Positions 21,519 through 32,189 of a stretch of DNA of 64,000 nt are shown here, piece by piece. Below the pieces are notes generated by a model. It saw only the letters and a program-made list of their open reading frames with translations, was not told the DNA's origin and made no database searches. This DNA is from Panicum virgatum (taxonomy: Eukaryota > Streptophyta > Magnoliopsida > Poales > Poaceae): assembly GCF_016808335.1 (NCBI RefSeq), contig NC_053149.1:16295714-16359713 (forward strand). Direction: 5' to 3'. The position numbers and the translations under genes are program-made. Position 1 is the stretch's first letter; every line of letters starts with the position of its first letter.

Positions 21519-23485
21519 TCACTCTGCATCCTCTATCTGAGCATCCTCTGGAACACCTCGGAGGTACAGAACATTGTTGCACCTGTTGATTGAACAAGAA
21601 TAAATATATCATACAGGTGCAAACTGAATATGTAATGCAAAAGCGTTTTAAATCAATATCAAAAGTCAAAGGATGGGCATGAGAGCACCACAGATTCCCA
21701 ACCCATTACCCAGTTCTAGAAAGTTCACAAACGAATGATGGTTTTTAAGGATCCCTAACTTCCCTTGAAATATAATTCTGCAGATCCACACTACCCTTAG
21801 GATCAGTAGTCAAGTCAGATTACGGCAGCAGGATGACAGCATCTGGGTTACCTAGATTTACAAGGCAACACCACTTGGCACATGCTCAAAGCAAAGGATA
21901 AAAAAGGGCTACCTGATCAAAATCTCTCCCAGGTTGCCAGAGAATTGGCCATCAATGTATTCCTCTGTGTTAGCAAGCTGCAGGCAGTAGAGGTAGTAAT
22001 TAATTTTGTATGTCACTTCATATCCAATAGATATTTAGCTATTCGAAAAAAAAAACAACAGATGGTAGATCTAATAGTTAGACAGCCAAACTGTCAAATT
22101 AGTACCTGAAGATTCATGTAGGAGTCCACAGTCATAGTCACAAAGTTCCTGGGTCGACCGGGTCGAGGAACGGGGTCGAGGGTCGTCACTTTATAAAATT
22201 GTGGTACGAAGAGGGTATACATCTATGGAACGATAAATTATTATGTGGAACGCGACCCTGATTCATCGGGGTCGATATCTTCGGGTCGATAAAGACAAAA
22301 ACTATATATGTGCTACTAATGAAGAAACTAACTTGCACAAGCATATAAGAAACGTATAAAAGAGTACATTTAGACCATGCTACACGTACTCAGCTCATTG
22401 TCTAACAAAAACCACACCAATCCACTGTCCTTAACCTCCTTATCCCAATTAAATCTGCTAGTAATGGGGCTGCGACCCCTTTCAAACCGGGACACGATCC
22501 AACCTTGAATGGGACACTGACCCTCTTCGACCCCGACCCTCGAATCGGAACGGTGTTCCCGGGTCGAGGGACGAGGCATCGACCCCGAATCCTGTGACTC
22601 TCCACAGAAACAAGATAACCTGAAAATGTTATATAAAGGCTTATAAATATTGTTACGGGCAGGACAGTATCTAGAAAATAATAAATGTAACAGTTGAAAG
22701 CTGAAAAAACTCAATACCTTTGTACTCCATACCCCACTTAAGTTTGACAATTACAGGCTTCCCTGTTAGGTTGTTCAAGAGAGGTTTAGGGTTGACTGGC
22801 ACAGTCTGCACAAAGCAAGAATCCATTAGCAAGTGTACCACAATGTCATGCATTATTGTGGCAGGCAAATATACAAAAAAAACTCGTAATTCATTTATGT
22901 GGACTTCTTTAGTTCAATAAATAATTTTCATGATAAGTTTTAGGGGCCGGTTTGGTTGAATGTCTTGTACTGCACCTTACCAAGTCAAATCTCTCAAACA
23001 TTTTCACCAGGAACCTAGTACTGCACCTTACCAAGTCAAATCATGGGGCAAACCGAGACTAGAAAAAACTGGAAACTGATCTACAATCTACAGCCTATGC
23101 ATTTAATTCTCCGAATACGCCGATCAGATACTGCAAGACTCCGTCGACAACACAAGTAACCAGACATGTGAACCGGATGCACATAACCATAAGCTGGCGC
23201 AAGGACACCACCCAGAAAGTCTATTCCCGAGCAAACGCGCAGGAACAGAGTGCAGGCACCCTCTACGACCTCGCAAACCGCGAATCCACACTACGCGGCG
23301 CACAAACAACCTACCGAGCAAAGAGAACGGTAAGAACCGGACGAATCTACAGCGGCGGCGCTACGCACAGCAACTAAAGGAGGCCACGGCCCAGATCTAC
23401 GCGAGAGCGAGCGCGCGGGGGCGCAGGAGGGTGGCAGCGCTCCCATGGTTGCGATCTGGGGGTGGTCAGGGGAGCTTACCGCCAT
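21519..23485 (-). CDS. Small nuclear ribonucleoprotein F (SmF), exon 3 split by a transposon
   Basis: Minus-strand coding exons: 23485-23480 (ATG GCG), 22805-22718, 22619-22106 (containing an insertion), 21977-21913 and 21582-21519. All have GT-AG borders and consistent phases. Leaving out the inserted 468 bp and one target-site copy, the exons encode 86 residues, the normal SmF size. The sequence has the Sm1 motif ([18 protein letters not shown]...) and the Sm2 motif ([16 protein letters not shown]). SmF is one of the seven Sm proteins forming the ring on spliceosomal U snRNAs. The insertion at 22133-22600 splits the codons for the Val-Asp of SVDSYMNLQ. Unless it is removed from the RNA, the reading frame is destroyed. 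Every other part of the gene looks undamaged, so the insertion may be recent or the locus a redundant copy. Confidence 0.93.
22133..22600. mobile_element. Small TIR transposon inserted in SmF exon 3
   Basis: It is flanked by TCCACAGT (22125-22132) and TCCACAGA (22601-22608), an 8-bp duplication with one mismatch that continues the SmF exon on both sides. The ends carry AGTCACA/TGTGACT inverted words, then GGGTCGA-rich subterminal repeats. An 8-bp duplication fits hAT. It is 468 bp and non-coding. Confidence 0.82.
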
Positions 23486-23639
23486 CGCAGCCGATGAGCA
23501 GCGGCCGCCGCGGGCACGAGGTCGAGGGCAGGGCGAGGGAGGCGGCGAGGGCGAGCGACTCGGCGAGTACAGGAGTGGACGGAGCGGGGTTTTTGAGCTT
23601 CTCATCTGCATACAGTTCTAGAATCTATTCATGTACAAC

Positions 23640-23945
23640 TCACACTAATTCTACACATACACACTCACACCATGCGTACACAAACAAACCTACAACTACA
23701 CACAAATCGCGTCCTTCAACAAACCTACAACTACACACAAATCGCATCCTTCGGACCGGATCCATCCAAAACACTGTAGGCGACGGACGCGTCGCAATCC
23801 CTTTGTGACTCCACGCGTGAGAGGCAACAAAATTCAACAGAAACCTACTGTTCCCGGTGGGAAATCCCAGGACGAGTCGACCTCGAACCCGCGACCAGTG
23901 GCCTCCGCACCTGGAGAGCACACCAACCGAGCTAAGGCTCGGTAT
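23640..23945 (-). mobile_element. tRNA-derived SINE-like element
   Basis: The minus strand shows TAGCTCGGTTGG (23923-23934 complement), a good box A, and GGTTCGAGG (23881-23889 complement), a good box B, about 45 bases apart. The right (5') end is near 23945. The left end is uncertain; a 35-bp unit (AACAAACCTACAACTACACA...) is duplicated in tandem at about 23685-23753. No target-site duplication was found. Confidence 0.65.
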
Positions 23946-23999
23946 GGGCTGGACCTTATGAGCCTTCGCCAGCTTTTAGGATCCTCACTATAGGTTTTA

Positions 24000-24230
24000 C
24001 CTCTGATTTAGATGCACTCAAAATTTCAAAACTTTACAAGATTCACATCACATCAAATTTTTAAATGCATGCATGAAATATTAAATATAGATAAATAAAA
24101 ATTACACAGTTTATCAATAATTTGTGAGACGAATCTTTTGAGCATAGTTAGCTCACGGTGGAACAATAATTACCAAAAACAAACGAAAGTTCTAAAGTGC
24201 TTTACAACAAAAATTTTATGCATTTAAACA
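24000..24230. mobile_element. Partial hAT-type MITE remnant
   Basis: Words such as GTGAGACGAATCTTTTGAGC relate this to the MITEs at 49927 and 52090, which contain GAGACGAATCTAATGAGCC. The ends are not preserved. Confidence 0.4.
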
Positions 24231-24232
24231 AG

Positions 24233-24640
24233 AGCTTAATTTCTTTTTATATATTTTTTTTCTAAAATCCCTTCTCCAAGGAAAACACGATGGAGGGGTG
24301 GGCATTTTTTTTGGAAATTCAGGTATTAAAAAAAAAAAGAAAACCAATTTTAAAAATAAAAAAATATTTTAATTCGGGGAGGATCCCACTCCCCAGCCCC
24401 CATCCACTCCGCCGAAGTCGCAAGGATCTTCACTATGAGTCTTAGTTCCTTTTCATAAATCCTTTTTTCTAAATATTCCTTCTCCAAGGAAAACACGATG
24501 AGGGTGGGCATTTGGGTATTTTTCAGAAATTTGGGTATTTTAAAACAAGAAAACCAATTTTGAAAATAGCAAAAAAAATATTTTAATTCAGGGGATCCCA
24601 ATACCCAGCCCCCCACCTGTTCCGTCGCAAGTCACGATAT
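24233..24640. repeat. Diverged tandem duplication of about 200 bp
   Basis: CCTTCTCCAAGGAAAACACG and the sequence down to ATATTTTAATTC(G/A)GGG occur twice, at about 24270-24410 and 24478-24610. Neither copy codes. Confidence 0.8.
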
Positions 24641-25603
24641 TTTTTTTTGCAAAATCAACCATTACACCACACTATCACTTGTGTATACATTTCGTTTTGG
24701 TTCCCCACATATCATACTAACTCGAGTGTAAATTGCTTGTTCGAGAGTCCTAAACGACAAATAAAAAGTTGTTAACTATAAAATTTCATAACTTTTCGAG
24801 ATCTATAACTTTCTTTTGGTACTTTCTCCATTCGAGGTTGTTTTACAAAATTTGAATTTCAAATATGAGAAATTGAAATGTAGTTTTCGTTGACAAGATG
24901 ATTTCAAATCAAAAAGCTACGAATTATGAAGTTTCATAAATTTTCGAGATCTACTACTTTTATTCTGGTTGTTTCCTCATTCGAGGTACTTTAAAAAACC
25001 AACAATTTTTTGCAAATTCAAAATTAGTTTTCGTTGACAAGATTATTTCAAATAAAATTTTTATCAACTACAAAGTTTCATATATTCTGAAGATCTACAA
25101 TTTTTATTTTGATCATTTGTTCATCTGACATAATGGTAGTAACATTGTTCACAAAATTATATATATCTCTCTTCTAGTTTCACGAAACTATACGAGAGAT
25201 AGGTAGATTTTGTGAACAACATTACTATCGCTTTGTCAAGTGAAGAAAGCACCAAAATAAAAGTTGTAGATCTTAAGAAATTATATATTTTTGTAGTTGA
25301 AAATGTTTCCATTTAAATTAATTTACTGCTTCAAAATGTGCTTTGAACTTGCCATTTGTCGTGTGGTAAATTAAGCTTCTTTGCCGAGTGCAAAAATAAA
25401 ACACTCGGCAAAAATAAAATACTCGGCAAAAATGATCCATTTTGACCATCCACTACCAATGGGCAGCTCGTCCGCTGGTCAGGATGTTTGGACATCCGAA
25501 ACGTCTGCATGTAAATTCATACGTCCGAAAAAAAACTTCACTTTTGAACTTCGGCGGACTGTCCGCTCCCACGAGTCGGACTGTCCGCCGATGGGACTTA
25601 CAT
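24640..25603. mobile_element. CACTA-related remnant with palindrome
   Basis: It shares blocks with 18900-20310: the palindrome (centre near 25183), the TTTACTGCTTCAAAATGTGC block, CACTCGGCAAA words and GGACTGTCCGC words near 25557-25600. Termini were not identified, and no transposase is present. Confidence 0.55.
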
Positions 25604-26447
25604 GCTTGTAATCTGTCTTTGTTCCTTTCAGTGATTCACTGGAAGTTTTCCATTGCCAGTCATACTGAATGTTTCAAAAGTATTGGAGTGTAATGTTCTT
25701 TCTTTTGGCTCATGACTGTGGGAGATTTATTCTTTTCTGTTTGGCATGGTGGAACAGTGTTATTTCTTATCAGTGATTTACTAGAAATTCTCCACTACCA
25801 ATCGTACTGAATATTTCTAACGGTATAGGAGCGTGCACTGTTCTTTATTTTGGCTCATACTGGGAGATTAATTCTTGCCTGATGACCTTCCACGCCCTAG
25901 CGCCGGAGAGCAAGCAGAAGGCGGTCTACAGGAAGTACTCCAACCCCAAGCTCAGCGCCGTCTCGCTCTACTCGCCTGCCAAGAAGCTACTGTCAATTCT
26001 CTCTCTCTCAAAAAAAAAGAAGCTACGGTCAATCTGAGGCGGCTTCTTCTGCTTATTTTCTTTTGAGTTAAATACACCAGCGGCCCTCGAACTTGTCTCC
26101 AGGTGCCACTTAGGTCCACGAACTCGCAAAATCGAAATCTAGCACCCTGAACTTGTTAAGTTGTGCCACTTAGGTCCATACCCTTTCAAGGGGCATGAAT
26201 ATATACAAAAATGCCCTTAAGTTTTATCATCTTCCCTTCCATGCGCCCTCCGCCGCTTCCTCCCCTGCGCCCTCCGCCGCGCTCTCCCCCTCCTAGCTCC
26301 CTCCGCCGCCCCTACCCCTCCCTGCTCCCTCTGCCGCCCCCTCCCACTCACTGCTCCGGTGGCTCCGCCACCGAGCGCGTGTGCCGGCCCCGCCGACTCA
26401 GCTCCTCTGCTCGATGCCGCGATGCGCCAAGGACGGGGCGGATCCAG

Positions 26448-26627
26448 GCCACGCTCTCGTTCCTCTCCACCGCGGCCTCCATCGCGCAGCTCCGCCGGGC
26501 GGGCGGCGCCGAGCTCCCGGGAAACCTGCTTTTCGTGGAGGCCGGGCTGCAGGCGGCCCGCGCCGCGGCGGGCGGCGCCAAGGTGAGCTGCGTGGTCGGG
26601 GACGCGTTCGTGTGGCCCGCGGCGGAG
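26448..26627 (+). pseudogene. Captured N-terminal fragment of a Bz1-like UGT
   Basis: The frame reads [20 protein letters not shown], then [10 protein letters not shown], then after a deletion [20 protein letters not shown] and VWPAAE. These are consecutive N-terminal blocks of Bronze1-type anthocyanidin/flavonol 3-O-glucosyltransferases (UGT78 family). An internal stretch between the blocks is missing. The frame continues through low-complexity sequence and does not rejoin the second fragment. Confidence 0.85.
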
Positions 26628-27429
26628 GTCCCACCGCCCTCCTCGCTCCTCGCTCCTCCCTCCTCTGTGCCGGCGCACCCCTCCTCACGGTGGAGGCCAT
26701 GGCATGGCGGAGGTGGCGGCGGCGCGCCGCCCCCTCCTTCCTCCCTCCTCCTCCTCCTCCTTCCTCCCTCCGCCGCACCGAGCTCGTATCATCTCCCTCC
26801 TCGCACACGCTACTCCACAACACGCACGCGGCCGCGGCCGCGAGCCCCGCAGGAGCTTCGGCCCGCCTCGCCGCCCCTCCCTCCTCCGATGCGGCTTCCT
26901 CCGAGCAAGCCCCTCCCTCCTCCGGCGCGGCTTCCTTCGAGCAGCGACGACAAGCGGCGGCGGAACCCTGAGCCCACTCCCTCGCCGGCGCCCCTCCCTC
27001 CCTCCTCCCTCCTACTCCTTGCCGGAGCTCGAGCGGATCTGGGCATCCCCCCGCCTCCTCGCCGGAGCACGCGCGGACCGCCATGCCCGCCACACCTGTC
27101 CGCTCGCCGCGCCTGCCGCGGCCACCTCACCCGCCAGGCCCGCCGCCACCTCACCCGCCATGCCCGCCGCGTTCGCTATGCGCGTCGTGGCCGCCACGCC
27201 CGCCATGCCCGCCGCGCTCCGCGGCGGCCGTGCCGGCCCGCTCGTCGTGCCCCGGCACCCGCAACGGCGGCGGCCTCGCCCGCCATGCCCGCTGCGGTTG
27301 CCGCGCTCGCTGCGCGCGCCACGGCCGCCCCCCGCGCGGAGGACAGGGGCTGCGGGACCGGCTCTGTGCCGGGGAGCTTGAGACCGGGGTCACGACCGGC
27401 GGCGGAGGTGGTGGCTGCGGCAGAGAGGC

Positions 27430-27540
27430 GTGGTCCCCTGGGCGCCGCAGGTGGCCGTGCTGCGCCACGCGTCCGTGGGCGCCTTCGTGATGCACGCCGG
27501 GTGGGCTTCGGTGCTGGAGGGCGTGGCCAGCGGCGAGCTC
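27430..27540 (+). pseudogene. Captured PSPG-box fragment of the same UGT type
   Basis: The frame reads [20 protein letters not shown] then [12 protein letters not shown], the start of the plant secondary-product glycosyltransferase box, where UDP-sugar binds. It stops before the end of the box. It lies in a different frame from the N-terminal fragment but has the same orientation and order as in an intact UGT. Confidence 0.88.
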
Positions 27541-28352
27541 CAAGGCGGCGGCGCACTGACGGAGGAAGCAGGGGAGGCGTGGGGGAGAGAAAGAGATAGA
27601 ATGGGAGGGGGAGGGGGTGAATGTAGAAGATAGCAACTTTGGAGGAGTTTTTTGCATATATTCATGCCACGTGGCGCCATATCAAGGGGTATGGACCTAA
27701 ATGGCACAACTTAACAAGTTCAGTGTGCTAGATTTCGATTTTGCGAGTTCGTGGACCTAAGTGGCACCTGGAGACAAGTTCGAGGGCCGCTGGTGTATTT
27801 AACTCTTTTCTTTTCTCTCTCGGGAGATGCTATTACTGCTGTTGTGTATCATCGTTCTGATGATACCATTTTGTTTCGGTCCTATTTTATGCTCTTTGGT
27901 CTGATCAGTAGTTCAGTACACTTAAGACTTAAAAATCGTCGGCAAATGTTAAACCGTTATCCAATGGTTCGGTTAATGGTTGTGTGGTGTGTGGTTTATG
28001 CTTGTGTTTAAATTGTGATGTTTGTCGAAGGCTTAGGGTGTGTTTGGTTGGGCTGTGGCTGTAGGGAAAAACTGTTGTAGCCTTTGGGCTGTGAAAAAAC
28101 TGCTGTGAGAAAGCCGAAAATCATTTGGTTGAACGACTGTAGTTTTTTGGAAAAGCTCATGCTCACGGGTCTGACATGTCATCTGACCCCACATGTCAAT
28201 CTCTCCTCTCTCTTCTCCTATCTCTCTCTCGTGCCCCACTCCTCATGCGCGCCGGCGGTGGCCGGAGCTCGCGCTCCCGCCTGCCCCCCTTGTCCTCTTG
28301 CGCGCCGGCGACGGTGGAGCTAGCGTTCCCGCTCGCGGCCCCCTCTCCTCCG

Positions 28353-28521
28353 TGTTGGCGACATGAACACGTCGTCTCTGGAGACCCGCTCCATGATCCT
28401 CTTTCTGTGGATAACGGCGGCTAGTTAGGGTAGTTGGTTAGGCGCACGTTGTGCTTGTGTACATGTATATAAACTCAAGAGGACATCAATACAATTGCAG
28501 TTTACACTCCAATCTCCTTCA
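28353..28521 (+). repeat. 5' LTR
   Basis: 169 bp, starts TGTTGGCGAC and ends TCTCCTTCA. It contains TATATAAA (28466-28473), a likely promoter box. Confidence 0.93.
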
Positions 28522-28691
28522 TGGTATCAGACGGGGAATCCGACGAGTTCGTCAACCCCTTCTCCTCGCCTTCCTCGCCTCCTTCCGCTGCCATGGACAT
28601 CAGCTCCACCTCTGCCCTTGCCTCCGGTTCCTCTAGCTCCTCCACTGCGTAATCTCCTGATGCCCTGCGCGACATCCTTTGCCGGGCTTAG

Positions 28692-29309
28692 ATGGGACCG
28701 CCTCCTCCCTCCACCTCCACCGTCTCCCTCGCCCAGATCCAGTCCGTGAACATCCGAGCTCATGTTCACATCGTCCTTGATCTGGAAAACACCTCCTACT
28801 CCCAATGGCGGCGCCTCTTCGACACGGCTTTCGGCAAGTTCGGTCTCCAGGACCATGTCAGCGCCACTGCCACCCCTCACTTCTCCGATCCTGAATGGGC
28901 CATGATCGATGAGTGCATCGTGAATTGGCTCTACACGACCATCTCCACCGATCTCCTGGACATCGTCATGGAGAAGGACGACACCGCGCTCGCCGTCTGG
29001 ACGGCCATCGAGGAACTCTTCCACGACAACCGCCTCACGCCCGCCGTCCACCTCGAGTCGGAGTTCCGCTCCCTCATGCAAGGCGATCTTTTCGTGACTG
29101 AGTACTGCTCTCAACTGAAACTGCTCGCCAGAAAACTCGCCGACGTTGGTCATCCCGTTCGTGAGGACAATCAAGTGGTGAACATGCTGCGCGGCCTCAA
29201 CCCTAAGCTTCGTCACATGATCTCCTCCATCAACGGGCAAGATCCTCTTCCCTCCTTCCGCAAGGTGCGCTCCCAGCTTCTCCTTGAGGAGAAGAGCCTC
29301 CAGCACTAG
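28692..29309 (+). pseudogene. copia gag remnant
   Basis: A 205-residue frame has the UBN2/retrotransposon gag features of plant copia (YSQWRRLFDTAFGKF, AVWTAIEELFHDN, VVNMLRGLNPK). It ends at TAG (29307-29309), after which the same frame stays open to a protease motif ([11 protein letters not shown] near 29783-29815). A single stop therefore separates gag from protease. Confidence 0.85.
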
Positions 29310-29782
29310 GAGAAGCAACTCGGGCCTGGCGCTCAGGCATTCTACGCCGGGAGCCCCTCATCGTCCACCTCCTCTCCGAGCGCGCCTGGAGGTGCCACCA
29401 CCAACAAGAAGAAGAAGCGCGGGAAGTCCACCTCCAACGTCGGCTCCTCCTCCAACCCCGCCGCCTCCAGTACCACGGGCGGTTCCGGCGGCGCCGGCGC
29501 ACCTTCCGCTCGTCCTCCAGCTCCGTCCGTGGCACAATGGCAGGCCGGGTTTAACCCGTGGACCGGCATGGTGCAGGCTTGGCTCATGCCGTTCCGCGTT
29601 CCGGCCACTGGTGTTCTTGGGCCCCGGCCTGGTCAGCCGCAACAACAGGCGTTTGCGGCCCAACTGCCTTCATCGACGGGTGCATCCACCGTGGCTCCAA
29701 CGATGTCGCAGCCCTGGGATCACAGTGCTCTGCTCGCGGCACTGAACAACATCGCCTCCAACCCTGCTGCAAGCACCTCTGA

Positions 29783-32010
29783 ATGGTACTTCGACACTGG
29801 TGCGTCCTCTCACTGCTACCACACCCAACAAACTCTCTCCTCGCACCACACAATGCATCTTCTTTGGGTACTCGCCGGATCACCGTGGCTACCGCTGTTA
29901 TGATCCTGCGACACGTCGGGTGCTCACCTCGCGTCACGTGGTGTTTGATGAGCTCTCCTTCCCATACCGTTCTGCTGCTCCGACGACGACACGCGCGACA
30001 CCAACCGGCTCGCCTGATCCTGCTATCGTCGTGGCTGCTAACCCTCTGCAGGTTCATCGTGTTGTCGACTGTTCGTCGCCACGGCCACCGCGAGTGTGCG
30101 CTCTGGCCGTGTCCCCATCGCGCTCGCCGATGTAGATCTCGCCCACAACGTCTACCACACCTACGCTCGCTCAGTCAGCCTCGTCTCCGGCACCGGCACC
30201 TGTACCGTCGATGCCGAGTCATTCATCTACACCGACTGCATCGCGTGTGCGGACCTCGACAGCATCACCATCGGCATGACCCATGGCAACCTCTACGCCG
30301 ACTCGTGCACCCGAGTCGCTGTCATCTCCAGCATGGCGCACTGCCCCGGCGTTCGACTGTACACCGACGGCATCGACCACTGATGCAGCTCGACCATGGC
30401 ATCCCATGGTGACATGCGGGCGCGCCGGCATCGTCAAGCCCAACCCGCGCTACGCGTGCACTACCATGACGACCACCATCTCCCCGATCCCGGCGTCTGC
30501 ATGCGCGGCTCTGCGTGACCCCAACTGGAAGGCAGCCATGGAAGCCGAATATGGTGCTCTCCTCGCCAACAGTACGTGGGAACTCGTACCACGTCCACCG
30601 GGCGCCAACATAGTCACCGGCAAGTGGGTGTTCTGCGTCAAATACAAGCCCGATGGCTCTCTTGATCGCTACAATGTCAGATGGGTCGTCCGTGGGTTCT
30701 CTCAACATCCCGGAGTGGATTTCGGAGAGACCTTCTCACCGGTGGTCAAACCAGCCACGATCCGCACAGTCTTGACACTCGTTGCGTCTCGTGGCTAGCA
30801 AGCTCGACAACTCGACGTCTCCAATGCCTTTCTGCACGGGAACCTCTCCGAGCGGGTGTACTGTCAGCAGTCGGTTGGCTTCGTCGATCCACGACGACCA
30901 CACGACGTGTGTCTCTTGTCCAAGAGCCTCTACGGGCTGAAGCAGGCACCGCGTGCCTGGTATGAGCGCTTCACTGGGTTCATCGCCACGATTGGCTTCA
31001 CACCAACACGTCCCTCTTTGTTCTTCATCGAGGCACGGCCATGGCCATTCTTCTTCTGTACGTTGACGATATGATCATCACGGCCTCCACTACGGCTCTT
31101 CTTCGGCAAGTCATCAACGAGCTCCAAGCGGAATTTGCAGTAAAAGACATGGGTGACCTCCACTTCTTTCTGGGTGTTGAGGTCACTCGGTCTGCCGGTG
31201 GGTTTCACTTGTCTTAGACTCATTATGCCGAAGAGCTACTTGATCGTGCCGGCATGTCCAACTGCCGCCCGATCTCTACGCCGATCGATGTCAATTCGAA
31301 GCTGCCTGCAGCTAGTGGAGAACCAGTGTCTGATCCTTCGGAGTATAGGAGGATTGTCGGAGCACTCCAATGGATGACCCTCACGCGTCCAGATATTGCA
31401 CACGCCGTGCAGCAAATCTGCCTGCACATGCACGATCCGCATGAAGGTCATCTCGCTCTCATCAAGCGCGTTCTCCGCTACCTCCAAGGTACCACTGATC
31501 ACGGGCCGCATCTTCCGGCGTCAAGATCACTGGACATCGTCGCTTACTCTGACGCCGATTGGGCTGGGTGCCCGGATACGCGCCGATCTACATCAGGCTA
31601 CTGCGTCTACCTTGGTGATGCTCTGGTGTCGTGGTCCTCCAAGCGCCAGCCTACGGTTTCATGTTCCAGCGCCGAGGCGGAGTACAGGGCGATTGCTAAC
31701 GCCGTGTCTGAGTGCTGCTGGCTTCGCCAACTCTTGGGTGAGCTATCGGTTCCGGTTGACAAGGCGACACTTGTGTACTGCGATAACATCTTCTCAGTTT
31801 ACATGGCGTCGAATCCAGTCCACCATCGACGGACAAAGCATATCGAGCTCGACATACATTTTGTTCGTGAGAAGGTGGCCGTCGGCGACGTGCGAGTTCT
31901 ACATGTTCCTACAGGCCAGCAGTTTGCAGATATTATGACCAAGGGACTACCCTCTTCAGTGTTCCAGGAGTTTCGCTCCAGTCTTGGCATCTCACTGACC
32001 GATGCTACGA
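29783..32010 (+). pseudogene. copia pol remnant (protease, integrase end, RT, RNase H)
   Basis: The protease motif DTGASSH is followed within about 50 bases by the integrase C-terminal block [17 protein letters not shown] (near 29850) in another frame, so the integrase core has been deleted. RT starts near 30523 (NWKAAMEAEYGAL) and has a TAG stop at about 30796 and a frameshift near 31030-31070. The RNase H end is open from 31254 (ADWAGCPDTRRSTSGYCVYL). Several lesions make it non-functional. Confidence 0.88.
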
Positions 32011-32020
32011 CTGCTGGGGG

Positions 32021-32189
32021 TGTTGGCGATGTGAACTCGTCGTCCCTGGAGACCCGCTCCATGATCCTCTTTCTGTGGATCACGGCGGCTAGTTAGGGTA
32101 GTTGGTTAGGCGCACGTTGTGCTTGTGTACATGTATATAAACTCAAGAGGAGATCAATACAATTGCAGTTGACACTCCAATCTCCTTCA
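32021..32189 (+). repeat. 3' LTR
   Basis: 169 bp, starts TGTTGGCGAT and ends TCTCCTTCA. It matches the 5' LTR except at about seven positions. Confidence 0.93.

Larger units (their letters stand above)
26065..27805 (+). mobile_element. Pack-MULE carrying flavonoid glucosyltransferase fragments
   Basis: Inverted repeats of about 120 bp, nearly identical, start GAGTTAAATACACCAGCGGC. They are flanked by a perfect 9-bp duplication TTTTCTTTT (26056-26064 and 27806-27814), the length expected of Mutator-like elements. The interior has no transposase. It is GC-rich and contains two separated pieces of a UDP-glucose:flavonoid 3-O-glucosyltransferase, plus long proline-rich low-complexity sequence. 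The insertion lies in the 3' UTR of the truncated cyclin copy. Confidence 0.95.
25604..28030 (+). pseudogene. Truncated duplicate of the cyclin gene (intron 6, last exon, 3' UTR)
   Basis: 25604-25875 is homologous to the last cyclin intron at about 36336-36560. 25877-26033 matches the last coding exon (CFHALAPESKQKAVY.KYSNPK in the intact gene), but the first exon bases and the acceptor are lost and a TC/A-rich insertion sits before the stop. 27815-28030 continues as the cyclin 3' UTR (CTGATGATACCATTTTGTTT), and homology resumes at about 32766-32880. The copy is thus an old partial tandem duplicate lying directly upstream of the intact gene. The Pack-MULE at 26065-27805 and the TIR element at 28036-32764 interrupt it. 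Confidence 0.9.
28353..32189 (+). mobile_element. Ty1/copia LTR retrotransposon, internally deleted
   Basis: Two 169-bp LTRs (TG...CA) are flanked by a perfect 5-bp duplication CTCCG (28348-28352 and 32190-32194). The primer-binding site TGGTATCAGA follows the 5' LTR at 28522, the usual initiator-Met tRNA site of plant copia. A G-run (GGGGG) precedes the 3' LTR. Order is gag, protease motif, integrase C-terminus, RT, RNase H, which is copia order. The integrase catalytic core is missing, and stops and frameshifts occur. The LTRs differ at 7 of 169 positions by my count. It is inactive by itself. Confidence 0.95.

Noticed and set aside
22106..22619. Insertion in SmF acting as a clean new intron
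   Set aside because: No donor/acceptor pair at the duplicated borders restores the frame (the right border lacks an AG directly before GTGGAC). RNA data could still overturn this.
26211..27599. 462-codon open frame within the Pack-MULE as a real gene
   Set aside because: It consists of one captured UGT fragment followed by Pro/Arg-rich low-complexity sequence. The second UGT fragment is in another frame. It is better described as transposon cargo.
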